Origin: Arenimonas metalli CF5-1
GTDB taxonomy: Bacteria > Pseudomonadota > Gammaproteobacteria > Xanthomonadales > Xanthomonadaceae
Length of the DNA: 64,000 nucleotides
NCBI RefSeq assembly: GCF_000747155.1
Contig: NZ_AVCK01000012.1
Span: 372,001 to 436,000 of the forward strand
Direction: 5' to 3'
Below, in pieces: positions 52,494-61,541 of this stretch (within the stretch, counting starts at the first letter, position 1; every line of letters begins with the position of its first letter). The position numbers were made by a program, and so were the translations under genes. The notes below the pieces were generated by a model, which saw nothing but the letters and a program-made list of their open reading frames with translations, had not been told where the DNA came from and ran no database searches.

Positions 52494-54758
52494 TCAGGCC
52501 AGCTCGGCGGCCATCGCCACGATGTCGGCCTCGCTCGGGATCACCAGGAAGGCGGCGCCCGCCAGCGGCGTGTAGGTGTCGGCGCCGACCACCCGGCGCA
52601 GCGGCTTGGCGCCGTGGCCGGCCTCGACCACGGCGGTGATCACGCCCTCGCCCACGCCGGCCGACTTGCGGCCCTCGTCCACGACCAGGATGCGGGCGCA
52701 CTCGCCGGCATGCCGCGCGATCGCCTCGGCATTGAGCGGCTGCAGCCAGCGCAGGTCCACCACCCTCACCTTCCAGCCGTGGTTCCTTTCGATGTCCCGC
52801 GCGGCGCGCAGGCTCATCGGCAGGCCGTTGCCGAAGCTGAAGATCACCAGGTCGCGGGCTTCCGGGAAATACACGCGCTCCTCGCCCAGCACCATCGCCT
52901 CGCCGTTGGGCGGATAGGCGGTGAGCCACTGGCCGTCGCCGGCTTCGTAGAGGTCCTTGGTCATGTACAGCGCGATCGGCTCGAGGTAGGCGCAGACGCG
53001 CCCGTCCACCTTGGCCAGCGCCATCATCGTGCGCAGCATCGTTACGGCGTCGTCGCCGCGGCTGGGGCAGCCGACCACCAGGCCCGGGATGTCGCGCAGC
53101 GCGGTGATCGAGTTGTCGTTGTGGAAGTGGCCGCCGAAACCGCGCTGGTAGCCCAGCGAGGCGATGCGCATCACCATCGGGTTGCGGTACTGCCCGTTGG
53201 AGAAGAACTGCAGCGAGCAGGCCTCGCCGCGGATCTGGTCGCAGGCGTTGTGGAAATAGGCCAGGTACTGGATCTCGGGCATCGGCAGCATGCCGACGTT
53301 GGCATAGCCCTGGGCCAGGCCCAGGATCATGGTCTCGTCCAGCAGCGTGTTGAACACGCGGGCGTTCTTGAACGCCTTGTGCAGGCCCTTGGTGACCGTG
53401 TACACGCCGCCCTTCTGCGCCACGTCTTCGCCGAACAGCAGCGCTTCCGGGTACTTGCAGAACAGGTCGTGCAGGGCGTTGTTGATCTGGATGGCCAGGT
53501 GGCGCGGCGGCTGGTTTTCCGGCAGCTTCGCCTCGCTGCCGAACACGGCCTGGCGCTTGTCGGCAAAATCGTCGCGGGTGGCCTCGGCCATCACCTGGTC
53601 CGGCGTGAACGGCGCCAGCGGCCGCATCACTTCGACCAGGTCGTCGAGCTTGGGCCGGCGGTCGGCCTCTTCGGCGGCGGCGAAGCAGCGCTTGCGGGTG
53701 TCCTCGTACTTCGCCAGCACCTCGTCCTTGGACATCAGGCCGGACTGCAGCGCGATGGCGGCGGAGCGCAGCAGCGGATCGGTGGCTTCAACCGCCATCA
53801 GCTCCTCGAAGCTGCGCCACTCGATCTCGAAGTCGGTACCGGCGTGGCCCATGATGCGCGTGGTGCGCAGGTGCAGGAAGGTCGGCCGGCGCGTGCGGCG
53901 GCAGTGTTCCACCGCGGCCTGCACCTGGCCGTAGCCCTCGGCGATGTCCAGGCCGTCGGCGTAGAAGTAGTCCAGTCCTTCGCGGTTCCGGAACGCGTTG
54001 GCGATCCAGCCGCCCGGGGTCTTCACCGAGATGCCGATGCCGTTGTCCTCGCACACGTAAAGCACCGGCGCCGGCAGCTTCTGGTAGGCGGTCCACTGCG
54101 CGGTGTTGAACGCGGTCTGGGCGCTGGCGTGGTTGCTGGAGGCGTCGCCGAAGGAGCAGACCGTGATCGAATCGTCCGGGATCGGCAGCGCGTGGCCGAT
54201 GCGGCGCGCCTGCTCGATCGCGATCGCCGTGCCCAGCGCCTTGGGCAGGTGCGAGGCAATCGTGGAGGTCTGCGGCAGCACCCACAGCGGCTTGCTGCCC
54301 CACACCTTGTGGCGGCCGCCGGAAATCGGGTCCTCGCTGCTGGCCGCGAAGCTCAGCGCCGAATCCATGATCGGATCCATGCCCGGCAGCTTGCGGAAGC
54401 GCTCGGCCATGAAGCCGCCGGAGCGGTAGTGCAGGAAGGCCGGGTCGGTGTGGCGCGTCAGCCGCGCCACCATGGCATTGCCCTCGTGCCCCGAGGAGCC
54501 GATCGTGTAGAACACCTTCTGCTGCACGCGCAGCACGCGCGCCATCAGGTCGAGGTGGCGCGACACCAGCTGCGAATCGAACAGCGCCAGGAAGTCCTGC
54601 GCCGTGCAGGCGCTGCCCTCCAGCACCGGCTCCTGCGGCGCCGGGCGCGGCTCCGGCCGCCCGCTCCAGTTCGCGACGAACTCGATGAAATTGTCATCGC
54701 AGACTTTCGCGCGATTGACGTCCTTGTGGCGCGCGGGGACCAGCGTGGCGGCGGACAT
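52494..54758 (-). CDS. Fused alpha-beta 2-oxoacid dehydrogenase E1 (branched-chain type)
   Basis: A 754-residue thiamine diphosphate enzyme with both E1 subunits in one chain. The alpha half has YTIGSSGHEGNAMVARL and the cofactor motif SFGDASSNHASAQTAFNTAQ; the beta half starts near residue 420 with LFGEDVAQKGGVYTVTKGL and ends with VVDEGRKSAGVGEGVITAV. It would decarboxylate a 2-oxoacid and pass the acyl group to a lipoyl E2. No E2 or E3 gene adjoins it. The gene lies 6 bases after glutaryl-CoA dehydrogenase, so 2-oxoadipate or branched-chain oxoacids are both possible substrates. Confidence 0.85.
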   Translation of the reverse strand: MSAATLVPARHKDVNRAKVCDDNFIEFVANWSGRPEPRPAPQEPVLEGSACTAQDFLALFDSQLVSRHLDLMARVLRVQQKVFYTIGSSGHEGNAMVARLTRHTDPAFLHYRSGGFMAERFRKLPGMDPIMDSALSFAASSEDPISGGRHKVWGSKPLWVLPQTSTIASHLPKALGTAIAIEQARRIGHALPIPDDSITVCSFGDASSNHASAQTAFNTAQWTAYQKLPAPVLYVCEDNGIGISVKTPGGWIANAFRNREGLDYFYADGLDIAEGYGQVQAAVEHCRRTRRPTFLHLRTTRIMGHAGTDFEIEWRSFEELMAVEATDPLLRSAAIALQSGLMSKDEVLAKYEDTRKRCFAAAEEADRRPKLDDLVEVMRPLAPFTPDQVMAEATRDDFADKRQAVFGSEAKLPENQPPRHLAIQINNALHDLFCKYPEALLFGEDVAQKGGVYTVTKGLHKAFKNARVFNTLLDETMILGLAQGYANVGMLPMPEIQYLAYFHNACDQIRGEACSLQFFSNGQYRNPMVMRIASLGYQRGFGGHFHNDNSITALRDIPGLVVGCPSRGDDAVTMLRTMMALAKVDGRVCAYLEPIALYMTKDLYEAGDGQWLTAYPPNGEAMVLGEERVYFPEARDLVIFSFGNGLPMSLRAARDIERNHGWKVRVVDLRWLQPLNAEAIARHAGECARILVVDEGRKSAGVGEGVITAVVEAGHGAKPLRRVVGADTYTPLAGAAFLVIPSEADIVAMAAELA

Positions 54759-54764
54759 GGTCGG

Positions 54765-55928
54765 TCAGAACGCGTTGATGCCGGTGACTTCGCGACCGAT
54801 CACCAGCTGGTGCACGGTCTCGGTGCCTTCGTAGGTGATGACCGACTCGAGGTTGAGGGCGTGGCGGATCGGCGGATGCTCGGTGGTGATGCCGGCGCCG
54901 CCCAGGATGTCGCGCGCCTCGCGCGAGATGTCGAGGGCCATGCGGCAGTTGTTCCACTTCGCCAGCGACACCTGCGAGTGCTGCAGGTTGCCGGCATCCT
55001 TCAGGCGGCCCAGCTGCAGCGACAGCAGCTGCGCCAGCGTGATGCGGCGGGCCATGTCGGCGAGCTTGAGCTGCACGGCCTGGGTGGCCGCGATCGGGCG
55101 GTTGAACAGGATGCGGGTCTTGGAATATTCCAGCGCCGAGGTGTAGCTGGCGATGGCGGCGCCGATCGGGCCCCAGGTGATGCCGTAGCGGGCCTGGCTC
55201 AGGCAGCCCAGTGGGCCCTTGAGGCCCTTCACGTTCGGCAGGCGCTGGCTGTCGGGCACGCGCACTCCGTCGAAGAACAGCGCCGAGGTGACCGAGGCGC
55301 GCAGGCTCATCTTCTTGTGCACGACCTGGGTGTCGAAGCCCTTGGTGCCCTTCGGGACGATGAAGCCCTGGATGCCCTCGTCGGTCATCGCCCAGACGAT
55401 GGCGATGTCGGCGATCGAGCCATTCGTGATCCACATCTTGGCGCCGTTGATGATCCAGTCGCCGCCATCGCGCTTGGCGGTGGTCTTCATGTTGGCCGGG
55501 TCGGAGCCGCCGTGCGGCTCGGTCAGGCCGAAGCAGCCGATGATCTCGCCGCGGGCCATGCCGGGCAGGTACTGCTGGCGCTGCTCTTCCGAGCCGTAGG
55601 CGTAGATCGGGTACATGCAGAGCGAGCTCTGCACCGAGACGAAGCTGCGGATGCCGCTGTCGCCGCGCTCGAGCTCCTGGCAGATCAGGCCGTAGCTGAC
55701 GGCGTTGAGGCCGGCGCAGCCGTACTTCTCGGGCAGCGAGGAGCCGAACAGGCCCATGGCCGCGATTTCCGGCACCAGCTCGGACGGGAAGCGGCCCTGG
55801 TCGAAGCAGTCGCCGATGATCGGCAGCACGCGTTCGTCGGTGAAGCGGGCGACGCTGTCCTGGATCATGCGCTCCTCTTCGGAGAGCAGGCTGCGGATGT
55901 CGAACAGGTCGGTCGGGTTCAGGGCCAT
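54765..55928 (-). CDS. gcdH: Glutaryl-CoA dehydrogenase
   Basis: A 387-residue acyl-CoA dehydrogenase-fold flavoprotein. FGLTEPHGGSDPANMKT, WITNGSIADIAIVWA, RYGITWGPIGAA, and the catalytic-base region VITYEGTETVHQLVIGREVT fit the glutaryl-CoA dehydrogenase group, which oxidises and decarboxylates glutaryl-CoA to crotonyl-CoA in lysine, hydroxylysine and tryptophan breakdown. The E1-type gene follows directly. A short hairpin precedes its leader. Confidence 0.88.
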   Translation of the reverse strand: MALNPTDLFDIRSLLSEEERMIQDSVARFTDERVLPIIGDCFDQGRFPSELVPEIAAMGLFGSSLPEKYGCAGLNAVSYGLICQELERGDSGIRSFVSVQSSLCMYPIYAYGSEEQRQQYLPGMARGEIIGCFGLTEPHGGSDPANMKTTAKRDGGDWIINGAKMWITNGSIADIAIVWAMTDEGIQGFIVPKGTKGFDTQVVHKKMSLRASVTSALFFDGVRVPDSQRLPNVKGLKGPLGCLSQARYGITWGPIGAAIASYTSALEYSKTRILFNRPIAATQAVQLKLADMARRITLAQLLSLQLGRLKDAGNLQHSQVSLAKWNNCRMALDISREARDILGGAGITTEHPPIRHALNLESVITYEGTETVHQLVIGREVTGINAF

Positions 55929-56002
55929 GGGGCGGTCTGCGGTCGGCGGGGAAAGTCCGGCATTTTAGCCCGCCCGGCGGCCATAAGGCAGCCCGTGAAC
56001 GC

Positions 56003-56029
56003 GGAAGGGCCGGCATGGCCGGCCCTTCC
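56003..56029. terminator. GC-rich hairpin, possible terminator of the glycine-zipper gene
   Basis: Twelve-base perfect arms GGAAGGGCCGGC / GCCGGCCCTTCC with a 3-base loop, 22 bases past the stop of the glycine-zipper gene. No T run follows, so it may be a factor-dependent or weak terminator. Confidence 0.45.
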
Positions 56030-56051
56030 GGGGTTCATCGGGGTGAAGGGA

Positions 56052-56735
56052 TCAACCCTGCGGCGGCGTATCGGCCGAGCGGACCGCGATCACGCCGTCC
56101 TTGATCGGCAGGCGCTTGCCCGGGTCCTCGTCCATCACCAGGCTGCCGGTCTGGCCCTCGTACTCCCAGGTGACGTCGTAGCCGACGACCTTGTCGCGCT
56201 CGCCGAGCAGGATCTGGGCGCCCGGCTTGTCCTCGACGCGGGTGGTGGACACCTCGCCGTCGCGGCGGTACTGCACGTCGTAGCCGATCACTTCCTCGCG
56301 CGGCTCGGTGACGGTGCGGCACTGCTGCTCGACCTCGGTGTACTTCTGGCCGCCGGTGTGGCGGCGGTCGATCTCCCGGCCGGCGAAGGCGCCGCCCACG
56401 GCACCGGCGACGGTGGCGAGCTTCTTGCCGTCGCCGCCGCCCACCTGGTTGCCCAGCAGGCCGCCGACCACGGCGCCCACGACCATGCCGTCCTTGTCGC
56501 CGAAGCGCTCTTCGCGACGCTTCTCGACCGCCACGTCCTCGCAGACCTGGCGCGAACCGGTGCGCATCTCGGTGACGGCGGTGCTGGACACCACGTCGCC
56601 GTAGATCGGCTCCTTCTCGATGATCGGGGTGGACGACACGACGTCCGCGTAAGGCGTCGCGAAGGTCTGGTAGGCGGCGATGGCGCCACCGGCGGCCAGC
56701 ATGCCGGCCACGGCAGCCAATACGGTCTTGTTCAT
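56052..56735 (-). CDS. Glycine-zipper (17-kDa surface antigen type) envelope protein
   Basis: A 227-residue exported protein. An N-terminal signal/anchor (TVLAAVAGMLAAGGAIAAY) is followed by a Glu/Lys-rich spacer and a glycine-zipper pair (GMVVGAVVGGLLGNQVGG and LATVAGAVGGAFAGREID), then a soluble beta-type domain with YDVQYRRDGEVSTTRVED and YDVTWEYEGQTGSLVMDED. Such proteins sit in the outer membrane or periplasm; the role is unknown. The ATG at 56735 is chosen as GAGG lies 8 bases before it; an ATG at 56741 is too close to that site. Confidence 0.8.
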   Translation of the reverse strand: MNKTVLAAVAGMLAAGGAIAAYQTFATPYADVVSSTPIIEKEPIYGDVVSSTAVTEMRTGSRQVCEDVAVEKRREERFGDKDGMVVGAVVGGLLGNQVGGGDGKKLATVAGAVGGAFAGREIDRRHTGGQKYTEVEQQCRTVTEPREEVIGYDVQYRRDGEVSTTRVEDKPGAQILLGERDKVVGYDVTWEYEGQTGSLVMDEDPGKRLPIKDGVIAVRSADTPPQG

Positions 56736-56875
56736 GGTCATGTCCTCTTTCGGCAACGGCAGGGTCCGTCGCTCGGGCCCAAGGTTGGTCGCCCCAGCCT
56801 GAACGGCGGCACAAGCCATGATTAGCTACGCCGGCGTGTTAATTTCGCGGCAAGGATCGTCAAAAGGAGCCGACC

Positions 56876-57109
56876 ATGCCGCACCCCATGACCGGACCCG
56901 TCGTCGGCTTCGCGAGCCGCCTGCGCTTCCCCACCCTGTTCAAGGTGACGCTGGCGCTGATGGTGCTGAGCTGGCTGCTGCCCGACCCGATTCCCTTCAT
57001 GGACGAGATCATCACGGCGCTGGCGACCCTGGTGCTGGCGAACTGGAAGCGCAGCGAGCCGCCGCCGGCCCCGCGCGAGCCGATCGAAGGCGAATCGCGC
57101 CGGGAATGA
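56876..57109 (+). CDS. Small conserved membrane-associated protein
   Basis: A 77-residue protein with two hydrophobic stretches (LFKVTLALMVLSWLLPDPIPF and EIITALATLVLANWK) joined at a Pro-rich turn, and a charged tail. It resembles small proteins seen in Xanthomonadaceae (possibly DUF6116); no function is known. AGGAG stands 7 bases before the ATG. The stop codon overlaps the TatD start (ATGA), so both are translated from one message. Confidence 0.72.
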   Translation: MPHPMTGPVVGFASRLRFPTLFKVTLALMVLSWLLPDPIPFMDEIITALATLVLANWKRSEPPPAPREPIEGESRRE

Positions 57110-57885
57110 GCGCGCTCTACGACAGCCACTGCCACCTCGACGCCCCGGAGTTCGACCCGGACCGGCCGGCGGTGGTGGCCCGGGCCCGCGCGGCCGGCGT
57201 GCAGTGGCAGCTGGTGCCGGCCGTGTCCCGCGCCGCGTGGCCGGCCCTGCGTGCCGCCTGCGCGCTGGACGATGGCCTGCTGCCCGCCTACGGCCTGCAT
57301 CCGATGTACCTCGACCAGCACCGCGACGAGCACCTGGACGAGCTGGCCGACTGGCTGGCGACCGAGCGCCCGGCCGCGGTCGGCGAGTGCGGGCTGGATT
57401 ATTTCGTCGAGGGGCTCGACCCCGAGCGCCAGCGCCATTTCTTCCAGGCCCAGCTCGACCTGGCCCGCGACTTCGACCTGCCGGTGGTGCTGCACGCCCG
57501 CCGCGCCGTGGATGAAGTGATCACCCGCCTGCGCCGCACCGGCGGCCTGCGCGGCGTGGTGCACAGCTGGTCGGGCAGCGAAGAACAGGCGAGGCAACTC
57601 TTCGACCTCGGTTTCCACCTGGGCATTGGCGGGCCGGTGACGTTCGAGCGCGCGCAGCGGCTGCGGCGAACGGTGGCGAGCATGCCGCTGGAGTTCCTGC
57701 TGCTGGAAACCGATGCACCCGACCAGCCCGGCGCCGGCCATCGCGGTGAGCGCAACGAGCCGGCCTACCTGCCGGAAGTGCTGGCGGTGGTGGCGCAGCT
57801 GCGCGGGGAATCGCCCGAGGCCATCGCCGCCGCGACCACGGCCAACGCCCGCCGGCTGTTCGTCAGGCGGCCGGCTTCGGCTTGA
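57106..57885 (+). CDS. TatD-family metal-dependent hydrolase
   Basis: A 259-residue TIM-barrel nuclease/hydrolase. Metal ligands are in YDSHCHLDAPEFD, VGECGLDYFVEGL, VVLHARRAVDEV, HSWSGSEEQA and LLETDAPDQPG. TatD-type enzymes are 3'-5' exonucleases or deoxyribonucleases in repair. The last 23 bases overlap the end of tcdA on the other strand, an unusual tail-to-tail overlap. Confidence 0.93.
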   Translation: MSALYDSHCHLDAPEFDPDRPAVVARARAAGVQWQLVPAVSRAAWPALRAACALDDGLLPAYGLHPMYLDQHRDEHLDELADWLATERPAAVGECGLDYFVEGLDPERQRHFFQAQLDLARDFDLPVVLHARRAVDEVITRLRRTGGLRGVVHSWSGSEEQARQLFDLGFHLGIGGPVTFERAQRLRRTVASMPLEFLLLETDAPDQPGAGHRGERNEPAYLPEVLAVVAQLRGESPEAIAAATTANARRLFVRRPASA

Positions 57886-58657
57886 GCAGCAGCTCGATCG
57901 CCTTGCCCACCATCGCAAAGCCGAAGCTGCCGGTGACGTGGGTCGCCGCGCCCAGCCCTGCGCCGCAGTCGAGCTTGAGCGATTCGTCGGCGCCCAGCTT
58001 CGGCCGCACGCCGCAGACGCTGCCGTCGCCCTGCGGGTATTTCACGTTCTCCAGCGAGTACACCGCCGGCACGCCGAAATAGCGGTCGGGGTTGCGCGGG
58101 AACTTGAAGCCGGCGCGCAGCTGCTTGCGCACCAGGGCCAGCAGCGCGTCCTGCTCGGTGCGCGAGAGGTCGCGCACGCGCACCAGGGTCGGGTCGGTGC
58201 GCCCGCCCGCGGAGCCGCAGACGACCACCGGCAGCTTGCGGCGCCGGCACCAAACGATCATCTCCAGCTTGCTGCGGAAGCTGTCGCAGGCGTCGAGCAC
58301 CACGTCGTGGCCGCGGTCGAGCAGCGCCTCGAGGTTGGACGGCAGCAGGAATTCGGGAACCACTTCCACCTGGATGTCCGGGTTGATCGCCCGGCAGCGC
58401 TCGGCCAGCACCTCGCCCTTGCCGCGGCCGTACTGGCCGTCGAGCGCGTGCAGCTGGCGGTTGGTGTTGCTGACGCAGACCTCGTCGGCGTCGATCAGCA
58501 CCAGCCGGCCCACGCCGCTGCGCGCCAGCGCCTCCACCGCCCAGGAGCCGACGCCCCCCAGCCCGACGACGCAGGCCTGGGCCGCGGCCAGGCGCTCGGC
58601 GGCGCCGCGGCCGTAAAGCCGGTCGATGCCGGCGAATCGCTGGGAGGTCTGGGTCAT
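57863..58657 (-). CDS. tcdA: tRNA threonylcarbamoyladenosine dehydratase
   Basis: A 264-residue E1-like enzyme that cyclises t6A37 of tRNA to ct6A. It has the adenylation motif VVGLGGVGSWAVEALARSG, DADEVCVSNTNRQLHAL, the catalytic region LDACDSFRSKLEMIVWCRRR, and a C-terminal hydrophobic end FGFAMVGKAIELLL. Length and order of blocks match E. coli TcdA (CsdL). Confidence 0.94.
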   Translation of the reverse strand: MTQTSQRFAGIDRLYGRGAAERLAAAQACVVGLGGVGSWAVEALARSGVGRLVLIDADEVCVSNTNRQLHALDGQYGRGKGEVLAERCRAINPDIQVEVVPEFLLPSNLEALLDRGHDVVLDACDSFRSKLEMIVWCRRRKLPVVVCGSAGGRTDPTLVRVRDLSRTEQDALLALVRKQLRAGFKFPRNPDRYFGVPAVYSLENVKYPQGDGSVCGVRPKLGADESLKLDCGAGLGAATHVTGSFGFAMVGKAIELLLKPKPAA

Positions 58658-58780
58658 GCCGCCATTTTAGGGCAGTGCCGCGGCCATGAACGGTTTTGCA
58701 ATCAGGGCGGCCCGGGTCGGGGCCGGTTCAGGCGGCCGGGGCTAGCGTCGGCCCCGAGTGTCCCATCCGAGGAAATCGCC

Positions 58781-59251
58781 ATGAAGAGCCACCTGCTGAT
58801 CGTCGCCACCCTCGCCACCGCCGGCCTGGCGGCCTGTTCCACCGCCCCGCGAAACAGCGGCTACGGCTACAACGACCGCGGCTACGGCTACTCCGAGCCG
58901 CAGCGCTGCTACGACTGCGGCCGCGTCGAGCGCATCGAGCAGGTCTATGGCGCGCGCGAGAACAGCCGCACCGGCGCCGTGCTCGGCGGCCTGGTGGGTG
59001 CGGTCGCCGCCCGCGAGATCCCCAAGCACGGCAGCGACGGCAAGCAGAACACCGCCACCGTGGCGGGCGCGGTCGCCGGCGCCATCGCCGGCAACGCGAT
59101 CGAGAACAAGGTCAACGAGGAAACCTTCGACGTCCACGTGCGCATGGACGACGGCCGCCGCATCGTGATCAACACCAACCGCCTGCCCGCCGGCATCCGC
59201 GAGGGCGCCTACGTCCGCGTCGACGGAAACCGCATCTCTCCCCTGCGCTGA
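58781..59251 (+). CDS. Glycine-zipper outer-membrane lipoprotein (SlyB-like)
   Basis: A 156-residue lipoprotein. The signal peptide ends in the lipobox LAAC (Cys19). A Tyr/Gly-rich spacer (SGYGYNDRGYGYSEP) and CYDCG follow, then the glycine zipper TGAVLGGLVGAVAAREIPK and TVAGAVAGAIAGNAIENK, and a C-terminal beta domain (VRMDDGRRIVINTNRLPAG). SlyB-type proteins strengthen the outer membrane under stress. GAGG precedes the ATG by about 8 bases. Confidence 0.85.
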   Translation: MKSHLLIVATLATAGLAACSTAPRNSGYGYNDRGYGYSEPQRCYDCGRVERIEQVYGARENSRTGAVLGGLVGAVAAREIPKHGSDGKQNTATVAGAVAGAIAGNAIENKVNEETFDVHVRMDDGRRIVINTNRLPAGIREGAYVRVDGNRISPLR

Positions 59252-59311
59252 CCGGCTTGCCCGGGTAAGTCGCCGTGATATCTTCGCGGCGGCTTACTTC
59301 CGGAGCAGCCC

Positions 59312-59710
59312 ATGCGTTCCCTGATCGTCGGCGTCATCGGCCTCCTGGTCGGCGCCCTGTGCACCCTGATCCTGATCAATACCCTGCGCCAGGGCACCGC
59401 CTATCCCAACGGCGTGATGGCCGTGATGTCCGCCCAGATGAAGGGCCTGGACCAGTCGCTCAAGCAGAACCGCTGCACCAGCGCCGACCTCACGCCGCGC
59501 CTGCAGGCGCTGCGCTACCTCGGCAATGACCTCGAACCCGCCTTCCTGCCGACGGCGGACGACGAACGCTTCATCGGGCACGCCAGCGAGCTGCGTGCGG
59601 CGCTGGACGCCGCCCTGTCCGCGCCCCCGGCGGACTGCGCCGCCGCCCGCGTCGTGATCGACCGCGTGGGTTCGGGCTGCCAGGCCTGCCACCGCGACTT
59701 CAAGGGCTGA
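59312..59710 (+). CDS. Membrane-anchored c-type cytochrome, cytochrome c' type
   Basis: A 132-residue protein with an N-terminal helix (SLIVGVIGLLVGALCTLILI) and a helical periplasmic body. One heme site lies at the very end: Cys123, Cys126 and His127 in [14 protein letters not shown]-terminal CxxCH near the last residues is the layout of cytochrome c' four-helix bundles, which bind NO or carry electrons. GGAGC lies 8 bases before the ATG. It ends in an 11-base convergent overlap with the hydrolase gene. Confidence 0.78.
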   Translation: MRSLIVGVIGLLVGALCTLILINTLRQGTAYPNGVMAVMSAQMKGLDQSLKQNRCTSADLTPRLQALRYLGNDLEPAFLPTADDERFIGHASELRAALDAALSAPPADCAAARVVIDRVGSGCQACHRDFKG

Positions 59711-60536
59711 GGCGGATCCAGCTCGCGATCGCGGCCGCCGGGGCCTCCGGCTGCCGCATCCACCGGAAGTGGTCCGGCGCGGCGCCCAGTCGCGCCGCGT
59801 CGAACAGTTCATCCCGGTGTTCGCCCTCGCCGAGCTTCGCCACCAGCGCCCGCAGCGAGGCCTCCGGCACCAGCCAGTCGTCGCTGAAGCGCAGGCCCAG
59901 CGTCGGCAGCGCCAGCCGCGCCAGCATCGCGTCCATCGCCTCGCCGTCCCCGTAGTCCGCGTAGCGACCGCTGTGCACGGTAGCGGCCCAGTCACGCATC
60001 AGGCGTCCCGCTTCCTGGCCAGCGAACTTCAGGCGGTGGCCCGGGTAGTAGCCCGCCACGGCGGTGACCAGCGGGATGCTGCGCGCGAACAGCGAAATGC
60101 CCAGGCGCTGCCGGCCCCGGAAGGTGCGTGCGTCCGGCACGCCGGTGGCCGCGAGCACCAGGCCGCGGCAGGCCGAGGGCTGGCGCGCCGCCGCCATCGC
60201 GGCGAACTGCCCGCCGAGGCTGTGGCCGCCGAAGCGCCATTCGCCCGGCTCCAGCGCGGCGATGCTAGCGGGCAGGTCCTGCTGCAGCAATTCACGATAG
60301 CCCCAGTCGCTGCCCCGGCCGGCGCGCAGCGAACTGCTGCCGTTGCCGCGCCATTCGTGCACGGCGCAGCTGACGCCGAGCCGCGCCAGCGCCTGGCCGA
60401 ACGCGTCGTACTTGTTGGCGGGCACGCCCAGCGCGGGCAACCACAGCAGCCCGGGCGCGCCGGCGCCGGCGTGGTGCACGCGCAGGCTGGCGGCGTGGCC
60501 GTCGCTGGTCGCGATCCGGCGTTCTTCGATCTGCAT
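59700..60536 (-). CDS. Alpha/beta-hydrolase
   Basis: A 278-residue cytoplasmic hydrolase. The nucleophile elbow is [14 protein letters not shown], oxyanion features are in [14 protein letters not shown], and the acid/base residues likely lie in [14 protein letters not shown] and APDHFRWM. It resembles the predicted hydrolase group COG4757; the substrate is unknown. The ATG at 60536 begins the conserved N terminus ([14 protein letters not shown]). A 202-base gap without a gene separates it from the divergent fasciclin gene. Confidence 0.83.
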   Translation of the reverse strand: MQIEERRIATSDGHAASLRVHHAGAGAPGLLWLPALGVPANKYDAFGQALARLGVSCAVHEWRGNGSSSLRAGRGSDWGYRELLQQDLPASIAALEPGEWRFGGHSLGGQFAAMAAARQPSACRGLVLAATGVPDARTFRGRQRLGISLFARSIPLVTAVAGYYPGHRLKFAGQEAGRLMRDWAATVHSGRYADYGDGEAMDAMLARLALPTLGLRFSDDWLVPEASLRALVAKLGEGEHRDELFDAARLGAAPDHFRWMRQPEAPAAAIASWIRLSP

Positions 60537-60738
60537 TCGATCCACCTTCGTTGATGCCGCGCGAAGCATATCGGCTGCGCCCCGCCTCCGGCAGGGCCGG
60601 AACCGCCACCGCCCGGCGGCACTCACCTGCCCTGCACGTGGAAACAACGCGCCATTGACGCGCCGCGCACGCCGCCGCGACGGCCCGGGTTGCATCGTGG
60701 CGTCGTGCCCAAGGCACCCACCCCATTCCACGGAGCCC

Positions 60739-61251
60739 ATGATGAATATCTTCCGCAAGAGCCTGCTCGTCGCGATGATGACCGCCGTCGTTGCCACCCC
60801 CGCTTTCGCGGGCCACCACAACGAAGGCATGGACAAGCCGGCCGGCACGATCGTTGACGTCGCCGCGTCCAACGCCGACTTCGAGACCCTGGTCGCTGCC
60901 GTCAAGGCCGCCGGCCTGGTCGAGACCCTGAGCGGCGAAGGCCCGTTCACCGTGTTCGCGCCGACCGACGCCGCCTTCGCCAAGCTGCCGGCCGGCACGC
61001 TCGAGAGCCTGCTCAAGCCCGAAAACAAGGACCAGCTGGTCGCGATCCTCACCTACCACGTGGTCGCCGGCAAGGTCACCGCGGCCGACGTGGTCAAGCT
61101 CGACACCGCCACCACCGTCAACGGCGCCGCCGCCGACGTGACCGTGGCCGGTTCCACCGTCAAGATCGACGAGGCCACCGTCACCGCGACCGACATCAAG
61201 GCCAGCAACGGCATCATCCACGTCATCGACACCGTGATCCTGCCGGAGTAA
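60739..61251 (+). CDS. Secreted fasciclin-domain protein
   Basis: A 170-residue exported protein with a signal peptide ([15 protein letters not shown]) and one fasciclin domain: [59 protein letters not shown] and the final [16 protein letters not shown]. Single-domain bacterial fasciclins are thought to mediate adhesion; the role is not established here. A strong terminator follows it. Confidence 0.92.
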   Translation: MMNIFRKSLLVAMMTAVVATPAFAGHHNEGMDKPAGTIVDVAASNADFETLVAAVKAAGLVETLSGEGPFTVFAPTDAAFAKLPAGTLESLLKPENKDQLVAILTYHVVAGKVTAADVVKLDTATTVNGAAADVTVAGSTVKIDEATVTATDIKASNGIIHVIDTVILPE

Positions 61252-61273
61252 TCCCTCCCTCCATCGGCAGCCC

Positions 61274-61303
61274 AACGACCCGCCCCGTGGCGGGTCGTTT
61301 CTT
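61274..61303 (+). terminator. Rho-independent terminator of the fasciclin gene
   Basis: The stem AACGACCCGCC / GGCGGGTCGTT with a short loop is followed by TCTTTT, 22 bases past the stop codon. Confidence 0.88.
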
Positions 61304-61330
61304 TTGGGCATGCGGAAAACAAGTCGAAAC

Positions 61331-61500
61331 GGAATAAACGCGGATCAGAGCGGATAAGCGCCGATAAACGCGGATAAAGCAGAAGAAGATTCTGTGAGTA
61401 TTCCCGCAGGGCAAAATCCACTCGCGTGACCAACCCCCTCCATGTTTCTGCCCTATCCGCATTTATCGGCGCTTATCCGCCTTTATCCGCGTTCAAAACG
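61331..61500. repeat. 170-bp inverted-repeat element with 10-bp-phased arms (copy 3)
   Basis: The left arm has GCGGATCAGA, GCGGATAAGC, GCCGATAAAC and GCGGATAAAG in strict 10-base phase; the right arm holds their complements with few changes, extending to GCAGAA/TTCTGC near the centre. The central 60 bases are unrelated to the other copies. It lies between the fasciclin terminator and the DUF456 gene. Confidence 0.85.
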
Positions 61501-61541
61501 CAATTGCAACAGGCAACCCCGCCAGGCGGTATGCTCGGGCC

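Noticed and set aside
52614-56825. A 1403-codon plus-strand frame opposite the E1, gcdH and glycine-zipper genes
   Set aside because: It spans three independent minus-strand genes and their gaps, with shadow-type composition.
60537-60738. Possible small gene or RNA in the 202-base gap between the hydrolase and fasciclin genes
   Set aside because: No credible small frame, hairpin with T run or promoter was recognised; likely only the two divergent promoters.
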